Source: Enterobacter genomosp. O
GTDB taxonomy: Bacteria; Pseudomonadota; Gammaproteobacteria; Enterobacterales; Enterobacteriaceae
Direction of reading: 5' to 3'
DNA: 64,000 nucleotides
NCBI RefSeq assembly: GCF_001022965.1
Contig: NZ_LECZ01000025.1
Coordinates: 310,001-374,000, forward strand
The notes beneath the pieces were generated by a model. That model was not told the origin of the DNA, ran no database searches, and worked only from the letters and a program-made list of their open reading frames with translations. This document shows, in pieces, positions 20,214-29,061 of the stretch; position 1 is the stretch's first letter, and every line of letters begins with the position of its first letter. Position numbers and translations under genes: made by a program.

Positions 20214-21497
20214 TTGAATATTTCCAGGATTTCCCGTCTGGCGTTAGCACTCGCCTTTGGCGTGACCTTATCCGCATGCAGTTCAACCCCACCGGATCAG
20301 CGACCTTCTGAGCAGGTCGCACCGGGTACTGCCTCCCGCCCGGTATTGTCCGCTGATGAAGCGAAGAACTTTGACCGTGCCCACTACTTCTCGGCGATGG
20401 ATCCTAACGCTGCGCCGTGGACGCCGTCTTCTATTAACCTGCCTAAACAGCCTGACTTCGTCGTTGGCCCGGCGGGTGCGCAGGGCGTAACGCATACCTC
20501 TATTCAGGCCGCGGTTGACGCTGCGATTACTAAACACAGCGCGTCTCGTCAGTACATCGCGATCCTGCCGGGTGAGTATGAAGGCACCGTGTATGTTCCG
20601 GCGGCACCGGGCAGCATTACGCTGTACGGTCTGGGCGAAAAAGCGATCGACGTAAAAATTGGCCTGGCGATTGACTCTGAAATCGACAGCAACACCTGGC
20701 GTCGCCTGGTGAACCCGGCCGGCAAATATATGCCGGGCAAACCGGCGTGGTATATGTTTGATAACTGCCAGAGCAAGCGTTCGGCCACCATTGGCGTGAT
20801 GTGCTCCGCGGTATTCTGGTCTCAGAATAACGGTCTGCAGCTGCAGAACCTGACCATTCAGAATACCCTGGGTGACAGCGTTGATGCTGGTAACCACCAG
20901 GCCGTTGCGCTGCGCAGCGATGGCGACCAGGTTCAGATCAACAACGTGAACATTCTGGGCCGTCAGAACACCTTCTTCGTGACCAATAGCGGCGTGCAGA
21001 ACACCCTGCAGAATAACCGTCTGACCCGTACGCTGGTGACCAACAGCTACGTTGAAGGTGACGTGGATCTGGTGTCCGGTCGCGGCGCGGTGGTGTTTGA
21101 TAACACCGATTTCCGCGTGGTGAATTCACGTACCCAGCAGGAAGGCTATGTGTTTGCGCCAGCAACCCAGTCTAACCTCTTCTACGGTTTCCTGGCCGTG
21201 AACAGCCGCTTTAACGCTGCCGGTGACGGCGTGGCGCAGCTGGGCCGCTCCCTGGATGTGGACTCTGCGACCAACGGTCAGGTCGTGATCCGCGACAGCG
21301 TGATTAACGAAGGCTTCAACATGGCGAAGCCGTGGGCTGATGCCGCCATCTCTAAACGTCCATTCTCCGGCAATACCGGCGCGGTGGATGATAAAGGGAA
21401 CGTGCAACGTAACCTGAACGACGCTAACTTCAACCGCATGTGGGAATACAACAACCGCGGTCTGGGTAGCAAAGTGGTTGCTGAGCCTAAGCAGTAA
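20214..21497 (+). CDS. ybhC: pectin methylesterase-like outer-membrane lipoprotein YbhC
   Basis: 427 residues, exactly the E. coli YbhC length when read from TTG at 20214, which has AGGAG eight bases before it. A lipoprotein signal ends in the lipobox LSAC (Cys22). The rest is the right-handed beta-helix of family CE8. Among pectin methylesterase motifs, GEYEGTVY, QAVAL and VDLVSG are kept, but the catalytic QDTL is replaced by QNTF, so the general-acid Asp is lost. E. coli YbhC lacks pectin methylesterase activity, consistent with this. True substrate unknown. Confidence 0.93.
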   Translation: MNISRISRLALALAFGVTLSACSSTPPDQRPSEQVAPGTASRPVLSADEAKNFDRAHYFSAMDPNAAPWTPSSINLPKQPDFVVGPAGAQGVTHTSIQAAVDAAITKHSASRQYIAILPGEYEGTVYVPAAPGSITLYGLGEKAIDVKIGLAIDSEIDSNTWRRLVNPAGKYMPGKPAWYMFDNCQSKRSATIGVMCSAVFWSQNNGLQLQNLTIQNTLGDSVDAGNHQAVALRSDGDQVQINNVNILGRQNTFFVTNSGVQNTLQNNRLTRTLVTNSYVEGDVDLVSGRGAVVFDNTDFRVVNSRTQQEGYVFAPATQSNLFYGFLAVNSRFNAAGDGVAQLGRSLDVDSATNGQVVIRDSVINEGFNMAKPWADAAISKRPFSGNTGAVDDKGNVQRNLNDANFNRMWEYNNRGLGSKVVAEPKQ

Positions 21498-21506
21498 GAT
21501 GTCCTT

Positions 21507-21557
21507 TTGCCGGCCTACACAACCCGTAGGCCCGGTAAACGCAGTGCCACCGGGCAT
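21507..21557. repeat. REP-like palindromic element downstream of ybhC
   Basis: Two stem-loops are visible: GGCCTAC with GTAGGCC, and CCCGGT with ACCGGG. The arrangement resembles enterobacterial REP (PU) elements, which commonly sit in 3' untranslated regions. Confidence 0.7.
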
Positions 21558-21560
21558 AAA

Positions 21561-21590
21561 AAAACCTCGCATATGCGAGGTTTTTTGCTT
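21561..21590. terminator. bidirectional terminator between ybhC and pgl
   Basis: The arms AAAACCTCGC and GCGAGGTTTT form a strong hairpin with A and T runs on both sides, so it can end transcripts of ybhC and of convergent pgl. Confidence 0.9.
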
Positions 21591-21598
21591 TAAGCCGC

Positions 21599-22594
21599 TT
21601 AGTGAGCGTTAACGACCACCCACATTGGCCCCTGGCCGACGGCGTAACGCCCTTTCTCTTCCAGCAGGCCCTGCTCGCCTTTAATTTCGTACAGCGCGAT
21701 GTGGTGGGATTTCTGCCCTGCCGCAATCAGGTATTTACCGCTGTGATCGATGTTAAAGCCGCGCGGTTGGGTTTCCGTTGGCTGGAAGCCTTCAATGGCC
21801 AGCACGCTGCCGTCCTCGGAGACGCTGAAGACGGTAATCAGGCTGGAGGTACGGTCACAGGCGTACAGATGACGGCCATCCGGCGTAATGTGAATATCAG
21901 CCGCCCAGCGGGTGTCGGAGAAGTCAGCCGGCATCATATCCAGCGTCTGCACGCATTCAATCTGGCCGTTAGGGTCTTTCAGTTCCCATACGTCCACCGA
22001 GCTGTTCAGTTCATTGACCACGTAGGCGTACTGCTGGTTCGGGTGGAAGACCATATGACGCGGGCCCGCGCCTTCAACGGTAGTGACTTCAGCAGGAGTC
22101 TGCGCCACCAGGTGACCATCGTCACTCAGGGTGAACAGGCAGATACGATCCTGCTTCAGCGCAGGCACCCACAGCGTACGGTTGTCCGGAGAGATATTTG
22201 CCGAGTGGCAGCCTTCAAGCCCTTCCACCACATCCACGGTCTCGACCGGAATGCCATTTTCCAGACGCGTTACGCTGACGCAGCCCGCGTTATACGAGCC
22301 GCTGAAGACAAAGTTGCCTTTACGATCGGTAGAAATGTGGGTTGGGCTGCCCGGCAATGGCGCTTCGGCAGTGTACGTCAGCGCACCGTCGTCCGGAGAA
22401 ATGCGATAGGCCAGCACGCGAAACTCCGGGCGCACACCCACGTACAAGAAACGTTTATCCGGGCTGATAACCATCGGCTGCACCTGGCCTGGCACATCAA
22501 CAACCTGAACCAGCGTGAGTGTCCCTTCGGTATTTAAACGCCAGACATGAATTTGCTGGCTTTCAGGACTGGCGGTATAAACGGTTTGTTTCAT
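21599..22594 (-). CDS. pgl: 6-phosphogluconolactonase Pgl (YbhE type)
   Basis: 331 residues, same length as E. coli Pgl. It hydrolyses 6-phosphogluconolactone in the oxidative pentose phosphate pathway. The protein is a seven-bladed beta-propeller of the lactonase_7 family with no similarity to the DevB-type enzyme. Repeated blade-ending patterns such as [32 protein letters not shown] and [10 protein letters not shown] are visible. The ATG at 22594 is preceded by GGAG. Convergent with ybhC, with a terminator between them. Confidence 0.96.
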   Translation of the reverse strand: MKQTVYTASPESQQIHVWRLNTEGTLTLVQVVDVPGQVQPMVISPDKRFLYVGVRPEFRVLAYRISPDDGALTYTAEAPLPGSPTHISTDRKGNFVFSGSYNAGCVSVTRLENGIPVETVDVVEGLEGCHSANISPDNRTLWVPALKQDRICLFTLSDDGHLVAQTPAEVTTVEGAGPRHMVFHPNQQYAYVVNELNSSVDVWELKDPNGQIECVQTLDMMPADFSDTRWAADIHITPDGRHLYACDRTSSLITVFSVSEDGSVLAIEGFQPTETQPRGFNIDHSGKYLIAAGQKSHHIALYEIKGEQGLLEEKGRYAVGQGPMWVVVNAH

Positions 22595-22734
22595 GAATAT
22601 TCACTCCTCACTGCGCATGAAAGTAATTAACTTTTGACGGTGAATGCTGAATTGTCGACAGGAATTTTGAAGCATTCGCCTCTCGGTGTACCATCCCATC
22701 AAAACGTAAATTCAATATTAACCCGGGAAAACAG

Positions 22735-23553
22735 ATGACCTCGCGTGTGATTGCTCTGGATTTAGACGGTACCTTACTGACGCCGCAAAAAACCCTTCTC
22801 CCCTCTTCCCTGGACGCGCTTAAGCGCGCGCAGGAAGCGGGATATCAACTCCTTATCGTAACGGGTCGACATCACGTTGCCATTCACCCTTTTTATCAGG
22901 CACTGGCGTTAGATACACCTGCAATTTGCTGTAATGGCACTTATTTGTATGATTATCAGGCAAAAAAGGTTTTAGAATCCGACCCGCTGCCGGTTCCCCA
23001 GGCGCTGCAACTGATTGATCTTCTGGATGAGCATGACGTTCACGGCCTGATGTACGTGGACAATGCGATGGTCTACGAGCGCCCTACCGGCCACGTGGTG
23101 CGTACCAGCAACTGGGCGCTGTCCCTGCCCGAAGCGCAGCGTCCGGTCTTTACCCAGGTTTCCTCCCTGCGTCAGGCAGCCCAGGACGTTGAGGCAATCT
23201 GGAAATTCGCTCTGACGGATGAGGATACCGCCAAACTGAATGCCTTCGCGAAACGCGTGGAACAGACGCTGGGTCTGGAGTGCGAATGGTCCTGGCACGA
23301 TCAGGTGGATATTGCCCGCAAAGGCAACAGCAAAGGCAAGCGTCTGACGCAGTACGTGGCGTCACAGGGCGGGTCGATGCAGGATGTAATTGCCTTTGGC
23401 GATAACTACAACGACATCAGCATGCTGGAGGCCGCCGGTACGGGCGTGGCAATGGGCAACGCCGATGATGCCGTGAAGGCGCGCGCCAACGTGGTGATTG
23501 GGGATAACACCACCGACAGCATCGCGCAGTACATTTATACCCATCTGCTGTAA
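22735..23553 (+). CDS. ybhA: HAD-superfamily sugar/pyridoxal phosphate phosphatase YbhA
   Basis: 272 residues, HAD subfamily IIB (Cof type). Motif I is DLDGT (9-13) with the nucleophile Asp9, motif II is the Thr in VTGRH, and motif IV is FGDNYNDISM near residue 222. E. coli YbhA dephosphorylates pyridoxal phosphate and several sugar phosphates; the physiological substrate is not settled. It is divergent from pgl. Its stop codon abuts that of convergent modC with no bases between. Confidence 0.93.
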   Translation: MTSRVIALDLDGTLLTPQKTLLPSSLDALKRAQEAGYQLLIVTGRHHVAIHPFYQALALDTPAICCNGTYLYDYQAKKVLESDPLPVPQALQLIDLLDEHDVHGLMYVDNAMVYERPTGHVVRTSNWALSLPEAQRPVFTQVSSLRQAAQDVEAIWKFALTDEDTAKLNAFAKRVEQTLGLECEWSWHDQVDIARKGNSKGKRLTQYVASQGGSMQDVIAFGDNYNDISMLEAAGTGVAMGNADDAVKARANVVIGDNTTDSIAQYIYTHLL

Positions 23554-24612
23554 TCAGGTGGTGATAGAGACGCTCTTGATTTGCGCGTAAAGCCACAGGC
23601 CGGGTTTGATCCCTAACTCATCCCTGGCCCACGGGCTGATGCGCGCCCAGAGCGTTCTGCTACCCACCTCAAGCTTCACTTCCACCTGACCGTTATCATC
23701 AAAACACTCCGCCACTTTGGCGCGCAGAATATTTCGGATACTGGTCTGCAGCGGGGGCTGTAAAACCAGCGAGACATCTGACGCCTGAATGCGGATCCGC
23801 AGGGCTGACTGCAGCGGTTTATCGATCCGGTTAACCCATAAATGCTGATCGCCCAGCGCCAGCGCGGTCATCGCGTAGTGCGGATGGTGTTCCAGAACGC
23901 TCACTTTCAGAATGCTGCTCTGCTGCTCTTTTGGTAGCCAGGGGTGCATTACGCTGCTGCCCCATACCTCTTCCAGCTTGCCGAAGGCCTTAACGCTGCC
24001 CGCTTCCAGCACCAGCACGTTATCGGCCAGATGCAGGATCTCATCCAGCGAATGGCTGACGTAGAGCATCGGAACGTTAATTTCACGCGTCAGGCGCTGC
24101 AGGTAGGGCAGGAGCTCACGCTTACGCGGAATATCCAGCGAGGCCAGCGGTTCGTCGAGCAACAGCAGCTCCGGCGCGGTCAGCAGCGCGCGGCCGATCG
24201 CCACCCGCTGTTTTTCCCCGCCGGAAAGCGCGGAAGGCAGCCTGTCGAGTAGAGGTTCAATACCTAAAAGCGTTACCAGCTTCTCAAACTGCGAAGCCAT
24301 GCTTTTCGCCATGCCGTAGCGCAGGTTGCCGCGCACGCTGTAGTGCGGGAATAAGCGCGCATCCTGGAAAACATAGCCAATACGGCGTTTATCAGGCGAC
24401 AGATACACCTTGTTTTCCACGTCGTTTAAGACGCGGTTGTTCAACACAATCCGTCCTGACTGCGGGCGGGTCAGGCCGCTTATCGCGTTGATTAACGACG
24501 TTTTCCCCGCCCCGGACACGCCAAAGATGGCGGTGATGCCGCTTGCAGGCAGCGTCTCGCTAAGCGTCAGGGTATGGTTTCCCAGCGTCTGGGTAAAATG
24601 AAGCTCAAGCAT
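23554..24612 (-). CDS. modC: molybdate ABC transporter ATP-binding protein ModC
   Basis: ModC, 352 residues. It powers high-affinity molybdate import through ModB. Walker A is GVSGAGKTS (31-39), the Q-loop is [10 protein letters not shown], the signature is LSGGEKQR near residue 130, and Walker B is [12 protein letters not shown]. The C-terminal Mop domain (about 290-350) binds molybdate and can inhibit the transporter. It starts two bases after the modB stop. Third gene of modABC. Confidence 0.97.
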   Translation of the reverse strand: MLELHFTQTLGNHTLTLSETLPASGITAIFGVSGAGKTSLINAISGLTRPQSGRIVLNNRVLNDVENKVYLSPDKRRIGYVFQDARLFPHYSVRGNLRYGMAKSMASQFEKLVTLLGIEPLLDRLPSALSGGEKQRVAIGRALLTAPELLLLDEPLASLDIPRKRELLPYLQRLTREINVPMLYVSHSLDEILHLADNVLVLEAGSVKAFGKLEEVWGSSVMHPWLPKEQQSSILKVSVLEHHPHYAMTALALGDQHLWVNRIDKPLQSALRIRIQASDVSLVLQPPLQTSIRNILRAKVAECFDDNGQVEVKLEVGSRTLWARISPWARDELGIKPGLWLYAQIKSVSITT

Positions 24613-24614
24613 GT

Positions 24615-25304
24615 CTATTTCCCCATTCGCTCACGGCTGAGTCTCGCCAGCCATTCCGACACCAGCAGCGATACCAGGGCTAACACGATTGAGATGATGC
24701 ACAGGCGCGCCGCGGCACCCTCTCCTCCCGGCGTCTGAATCAGGGTATACATGGCCGATGGGATGGTTCGCGTCTCGCCGGGAATATTCGATACAAAGGT
24801 GATCGTGGCGCCAAACTCGCCGAGCGAGCGGGCGAAAGCCAGCACCGTGCCGACAATAATGCCCGGCAGCGTCAGCGGGAGCGTGATGGTGAAAAAGACG
24901 CGCCAGCGACCGGCGCCCAGCGTGCGGGCCGCCTGCTCGAGTTTCATATCCACGCCTTCCAGCGCGAGGCGGATCGCCCTCACCATCAGCGGGAATGACA
25001 TTACCGCCGCCGCCAGTACCGCACCGCGCCAGCTAAACGCAAACGTCAGCCCAAACCAGTCGTACAGCTTCTCGCCGATAAAACCGCGTCGTCCCATCGA
25101 AATCAGCAACAGATAGCCGACCACCACGGGCGGCAACACGAGCGGAAGATGAAGCACGCTGTCGAGCAACGCTTTGCCGGGAAACCGACAGCGCACCAGC
25201 AGCCAGGCAAAGAAGATCCCAAAGGGCAGGCTCAGCGCAACCGCCAGGGAGGAGACTTTCAGGCTCAGCAGAACAGCCTGCCATTCAGGATCGGTCAATA
25301 TCAT
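24615..25304 (-). CDS. modB: molybdate ABC transporter permease ModB
   Basis: ModB, 229 residues, an inner-membrane permease with about five hydrophobic segments. The cytoplasmic coupling helix carries the EAA-like motif [16 protein letters not shown], which contacts ModC. Its ATG overlaps the modA stop as TGATG at 25302-25306, so translation is coupled. Same length as the E. coli protein; nothing unusual seen. Confidence 0.97.
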   Translation of the reverse strand: MILTDPEWQAVLLSLKVSSLAVALSLPFGIFFAWLLVRCRFPGKALLDSVLHLPLVLPPVVVGYLLLISMGRRGFIGEKLYDWFGLTFAFSWRGAVLAAAVMSFPLMVRAIRLALEGVDMKLEQAARTLGAGRWRVFFTITLPLTLPGIIVGTVLAFARSLGEFGATITFVSNIPGETRTIPSAMYTLIQTPGGEGAAARLCIISIVLALVSLLVSEWLARLSRERMGK

Positions 25305-26077
25305 CAGTGAGTCGTAAATCCATAACGTTTAAAGATTGCGGACGCTTGTGGCCCCTTCAGGTAATCGCGGAAGGCCGTCACGGTCGCATTATTATGTCCA
25401 TCAACAATCGCAACAGGGTATTCCACTTTCTTGTGGGAGTCTTCCGGGAAGGTTGCGACTACTTTAACACCCTTGCTGGCAACGGCATCAGAGCCATACA
25501 CAATGCCCAGCGGGGCTTCATTGCGCTCCACCAGCGCCAGCGCGCCTCGAACGTCTTCCGCCGGTGCCAGCTTCGGCGACAGGGTCTCCCACGCGCCCAG
25601 TTTTTGCAGCGCTTCTTTGGCGTAAATCCCGGCCGGAACGTGCTCCGGATCACCCACCGCCAAACGACCGCCGTTCAGCAGGCGGGTCCAGTTTGTCTCT
25701 TTGTTGATGGTGAAGTCGGCCTGCGCGCTGGCTTTTGGCGCCACGACGACCAGGCTATTGCCCAGCAGCGTTTCGCGGGTTGCCGCATCAATCGATTTCT
25801 TCTCCACCGCGTAATCCATCCACTTCTGGTCAGCCGAAATGAACAGATCCGCCGGTGCGCCCGCTTCTATCTGACGCGCCAGCGTAGAGGAAGAGGCAAA
25901 CGAGGAGACCACCTCGACGTTTTTCTCTTTTTTATACGCCGCCGCGATATCCTGCATTGCGTTGGTCAGCGACGCCGCCGCAAAGACCGTAATTTTCCCG
26001 TCGTCCGCCAGCGCGTGGCCGGTAAGCGAAAGCGTCAGCGTTGCCCCTGCGAAAAGGCGTACCCATGTACGTGCCAT
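25304..26077 (-). CDS. modA: molybdate-binding periplasmic protein ModA
   Basis: ModA, 257 residues. The N-terminal signal peptide (RLFAGATLTLSLTGHALA) is cleaved near residue 24, leaving DDGKITVFAAASLTNAM. The oxyanion-binding Ser residues lie in AAASL and FASSSTL, and GDPEHVPAGIYA and YGSDAV are further family segments. It delivers molybdate (and tungstate) to ModBC. First gene of modABC, with a strong ModE box 20 bp upstream of the start codon and AGGAG before it. Confidence 0.97.
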   Translation of the reverse strand: MARTWVRLFAGATLTLSLTGHALADDGKITVFAAASLTNAMQDIAAAYKKEKNVEVVSSFASSSTLARQIEAGAPADLFISADQKWMDYAVEKKSIDAATRETLLGNSLVVVAPKASAQADFTINKETNWTRLLNGGRLAVGDPEHVPAGIYAKEALQKLGAWETLSPKLAPAEDVRGALALVERNEAPLGIVYGSDAVASKGVKVVATFPEDSHKKVEYPVAIVDGHNNATVTAFRDYLKGPQASAIFKRYGFTTH

Positions 26078-26096
26078 TTGTAACTCCTGTGAGTAG

Positions 26097-26120
26097 CGTT
26101 ATATACATATTAATATAACG
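26097..26120. promoter_or_regulatory. ModE operator of modABC
   Basis: Perfect inverted half-sites CGTTATAT and ATATAACG flank 8 bp. Molybdate-bound ModE represses modABC from this kind of site in E. coli. The spacing equals that of the weaker element before moaA. Confidence 0.88.
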
Positions 26121-26218
26121 GTAACGTCAGGGAGATCCCAGCGTTTAATCGTACCGCTCAAGGGGTAAACCGGGTGTTGCGTTAAATGATATCGGCGAAA
26201 GTGAGAAAATCTTGAGAG

Positions 26219-26247
26219 CAAAACGCCCGGACAAGCCGGGCGTTTTG
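26219..26247 (-). terminator. rho-independent terminator of acrZ
   Basis: AAAACGCCCGG and CCGGGCGTTTT pair around the loop ACAAG. It lies 8 bp after the acrZ stop and upstream of the modA promoter region. Confidence 0.88.
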
Positions 26248-26254
26248 TGGGGAA

Positions 26255-26404
26255 TCAATGCTGCTTTTTAGCCTGGTCTCTGTGACCAATGTTCGAAAAG
26301 ACGTTGAACACTTCACCCAGGCCGTAGATGGCACCGAGGATGATGGCCATCACTACTGGTACCATGATCACGGCGAATACCAGACTTTTCAACAACTCTA
26401 ACAT
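26255..26404 (-). CDS. acrZ: AcrZ, small membrane partner of the AcrAB-TolC efflux pump
   Basis: A 49-residue protein beginning [20 protein letters not shown], the same length as E. coli AcrZ. A single long bent hydrophobic helix (about residues 7-30) is followed by a short polar tail ([12 protein letters not shown]). AcrZ binds AcrB in the inner membrane and alters its export of some drugs. A GGAGA ribosome site precedes the ATG. It sits between modA and divergent modE, as in E. coli, and has its own terminator. Confidence 0.93.
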   Translation of the reverse strand: MLELLKSLVFAVIMVPVVMAIILGAIYGLGEVFNVFSNIGHRDQAKKQH

Positions 26405-26531
26405 GGTTTTCTCCAGATATTGTGAACAGCTTATTCTACCCTTTCAGGTGAGAAAAACATCCCCTTTTGTGCGGTACCCTTTGCGCCCTGCACCATTTGG
26501 GTCACAATACTCTTTTTGCCAGGATACTGTT

Positions 26532-27320
26532 ATGCAGGCCGAAATTCTCCTCACTCTCAGACTTCAGCAAAAGCTTTTCGCCGATCCGCGACGTATCGCC
26601 CTGCTTAAACAAATAGAACAAACGGGCTCGATTAGCCAGGGGGCGAAAAATGCCGGGATTAGCTATAAAAGCGCCTGGGATGCCATCAACGATATGAACA
26701 CCCTGAGCGAGCAGCCGCTGGTAGACAGAGCCACTGGCGGCAAAGGCGGCGGTGGCGCAATCGTGACGCGCTATGGCCAGCGCCTGATTCAGCTTTACGA
26801 TCTCCTGGGCCAGATCCAGCAAAAAGCGTTCGATGCGTTAAGCGATGACGACAACGTGCCGCTGGACAGTTTGCTGGCCGCCATTTCCCGCTTTTCGTTG
26901 CAAACCAGCGCCCGCAACCAGTGGTTTGGTACGGTGACGGCGCGCGATAATCTCCAGGTACAGCAGCATATTGAGATCCTGCTTGCCGATGGCACCACCC
27001 GGCTGAAAGCCGCGATAACGGCACAAAGCGCAGAACGGCTTGAGCTGGATGAAGGTAAAGAGGTGCTGGTGCTGCTGAAAGCGCCGTGGGTCAATATCAC
27101 GCGCCATCCCAACGAGGTAAAGACAGCAGATAACCAGCTGCAGGGCGCAATCAGCCATATCGAACGCGGCGAGGAGCAGTGCGAAGTGCTGATGACTCTG
27201 GCAGACGGTCAAAGGCTCTGCGCGACGGTCCCACTCAGCGAGGCTGAGGATTTAGAAGAAGGTGCTGTCGTCACCGCCTGGTTCAACGCAGACCGGGTGA
27301 TTATCGCCACATTGTGCTGA
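26532..27320 (+). CDS. modE: molybdate-responsive transcriptional regulator ModE
   Basis: ModE, 262 residues. An N-terminal LysR-like winged helix (about residues 20-80, with GSISQGAKNAGISYKSAWDAI) is followed by two molybdate-binding Mop domains; SARNQW is the ligand-pocket signature. ATG at 26532 gives MQAEILLTLRLQQKLF, like E. coli. It represses modABC and activates moa, and both operators are in this window. Divergent from acrZ; modF follows 67 bp later. Confidence 0.97.
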   Translation: MQAEILLTLRLQQKLFADPRRIALLKQIEQTGSISQGAKNAGISYKSAWDAINDMNTLSEQPLVDRATGGKGGGGAIVTRYGQRLIQLYDLLGQIQQKAFDALSDDDNVPLDSLLAAISRFSLQTSARNQWFGTVTARDNLQVQQHIEILLADGTTRLKAAITAQSAERLELDEGKEVLVLLKAPWVNITRHPNEVKTADNQLQGAISHIERGEEQCEVLMTLADGQRLCATVPLSEAEDLEEGAVVTAWFNADRVIIATLC

Positions 27321-27387
27321 GCGCATTGACAATCGCACCAACAGTGCGTATCCCTGATATCTATTGCTGCAAAAACAGGGATAAATC

Positions 27388-28860
27388 ATGTCATCATTGC
27401 ATATTTCGCAAGGCACGTTTCGTCTTAGCGATACCCGAACGCTGACGATTGCTGATTTGACGCTACGCGCGGGTGAAAGCTGGGCGTTTGTCGGCACCAA
27501 CGGCAGCGGTAAATCTGCGCTGGCCCGCGCGCTTGCCGGTGAGCTCACTCTCCTTAAGGGTGAATATCAAAATGACTTTACGCGCCTGACGCGTCTGTCA
27601 TTTGAACAGCTGCAAAAGCTGGTCAGCGACGAGTGGCAGCGCAACAACACCGATTTGCTCAGCCCTGGTGAAGAAGATACCGGCCGCACGACGGCGGAAA
27701 TTATTCAGGATGAAGTGAAGGATCCCGCCCGCTGTCAGCGCCTGGCAGAACGGTTCGGCATTACCGGCCTGCTGGACCGGCGCTTTAAATACCTTTCTAC
27801 CGGCGAGACGCGAAAAACGCTGCTTTGTCAGGCGCTGATGAGCGAGCCGAAGCTGCTGATCCTCGACGAACCGTTCGACGGTCTTGACGTGCAGTCCCGT
27901 GCGCAGCTGGCGTCCCTGCTGGAGTCGCTTAACCAGCAGCGCTTTACCCTCGTGCTGGTGCTTAACCGTTTTGATGAAATTCCGGATTTTATCCAGCACG
28001 CAGGCGTACTGGCCGACTGTAATCTGACCGAGACCGGTGAAAAATCGGCGCTGCTGAATCAGGCGCTCATTGCCCAGCTCGCCCATAGCGAACGGCTTGA
28101 CGGTATTACCCTTCCGGAACCCGACGCTCCTTCGGCCCGCCACGCGCTTGACCCCAACCAGCCGCGCATCGTGCTGCGCGATGGGGTGGTCTCTTATGAC
28201 GATCGCCCGATCCTTAACCACCTCACCTGGACGGTCAATCCTGGCGAGCACTGGCAGATTGTCGGCCCCAACGGCGCGGGAAAATCGACGCTGCTGAGCC
28301 TGATAACCGGCGATCACCCGCAGGGCTACAGCAACGATCTCACGCTGTTTGGCCGGCGTCGCGGCAGCGGCGAGACCATCTGGGATATCAAAAAGCACAT
28401 TGGCTACGTCAGCAGCAGCCTGCATCTGGACTACCGGGTCAGTACCACGGTACGCAACGCGATCCTTTCCGGCTATTTTGATTCCATCGGTATTTATCAG
28501 GCGGTGTCGGACAAACAGCACAAGCTGGTCCAGCAGTGGCTGGATATTCTCGGCATGGACAACCGGGTCGCTGACGCGCCGTTTCATAGCCTGTCGTGGG
28601 GGCAGCAGCGCCTGGCGCTTATCGTGCGCGCGCTGGTGAAGCATCCTACGCTGCTTATTCTGGATGAACCGCTGCAGGGGTTGGATCCGCTAAACCGCCA
28701 GCTGATCCGCCGCTTTGTCGATGTGCTGATTGGCGAAGGCGAAACGCAGCTGCTGTTTGTTTCTCACCACGCCGAAGATGCCCCCTCCTGCATCACCCAT
28801 CGCCTGGAGTTTGTTCCGGACGGTGAACACTATCATTATCTGCAAAGCAAAATCGATTAA
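27388..28860 (+). CDS. modF: ABC-F-like double ATPase ModF
   Basis: 490 residues with two ABC ATPase domains and no membrane part. Walker A motifs are GTNGSGKSA (about 36-44) and GPNGAGKST (about 292); C-loops are LSTGE and LSWGQ; Walker B motifs are LLILDEPFDGLD and LLILDEPLQGLD. E. coli ModF is photorepair-protein-like (PhrA) and its function is unresolved despite lying beside modE. Same length as in E. coli. A hairpin terminator follows at 28865. Confidence 0.94.
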   Translation: MSSLHISQGTFRLSDTRTLTIADLTLRAGESWAFVGTNGSGKSALARALAGELTLLKGEYQNDFTRLTRLSFEQLQKLVSDEWQRNNTDLLSPGEEDTGRTTAEIIQDEVKDPARCQRLAERFGITGLLDRRFKYLSTGETRKTLLCQALMSEPKLLILDEPFDGLDVQSRAQLASLLESLNQQRFTLVLVLNRFDEIPDFIQHAGVLADCNLTETGEKSALLNQALIAQLAHSERLDGITLPEPDAPSARHALDPNQPRIVLRDGVVSYDDRPILNHLTWTVNPGEHWQIVGPNGAGKSTLLSLITGDHPQGYSNDLTLFGRRRGSGETIWDIKKHIGYVSSSLHLDYRVSTTVRNAILSGYFDSIGIYQAVSDKQHKLVQQWLDILGMDNRVADAPFHSLSWGQQRLALIVRALVKHPTLLILDEPLQGLDPLNRQLIRRFVDVLIGEGETQLLFVSHHAEDAPSCITHRLEFVPDGEHYHYLQSKID

Positions 28861-28864
28861 TCCC

Positions 28865-28890
28865 CGGAGGGCCCCGCCCTCCGTTTTTCA
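28865..28890 (+). terminator. rho-independent terminator of modEF
   Basis: GGAGGGC and GCCCTCC pair around a short loop and are followed by GTTTTT. Confidence 0.88.
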
Positions 28891-28967
28891 GATAACCTGC
28901 ACTAAGACATCTCTATACCGTTGATCTACAATGCCCCATTGCGGTTGAAAATCGGATTTTAAAAACA

Positions 28968-29036
28968 GTGTAAACGATTCCACTATTTTATCCCATGTCA
29001 CACTTTTCGCGTCTCTGTTATGCTATGGTTATTACA
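28968..29036 (+). promoter_or_regulatory. gal promoter region with external operator OE and CRP site
   Basis: GTGTAAACGATTCCAC (28968-28983) equals the E. coli GalR/GalS external operator. CATGTCACACTTTTCG follows as the CRP site. Overlapping -10 hexamers TATGCT (P2, 29019-29024) and TATGGT (P1, 29024-29029) are placed as in E. coli. Confidence 0.88.
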
Positions 29037-29061
29037 TACCATAAGCCCAATGGAGCTAAAT

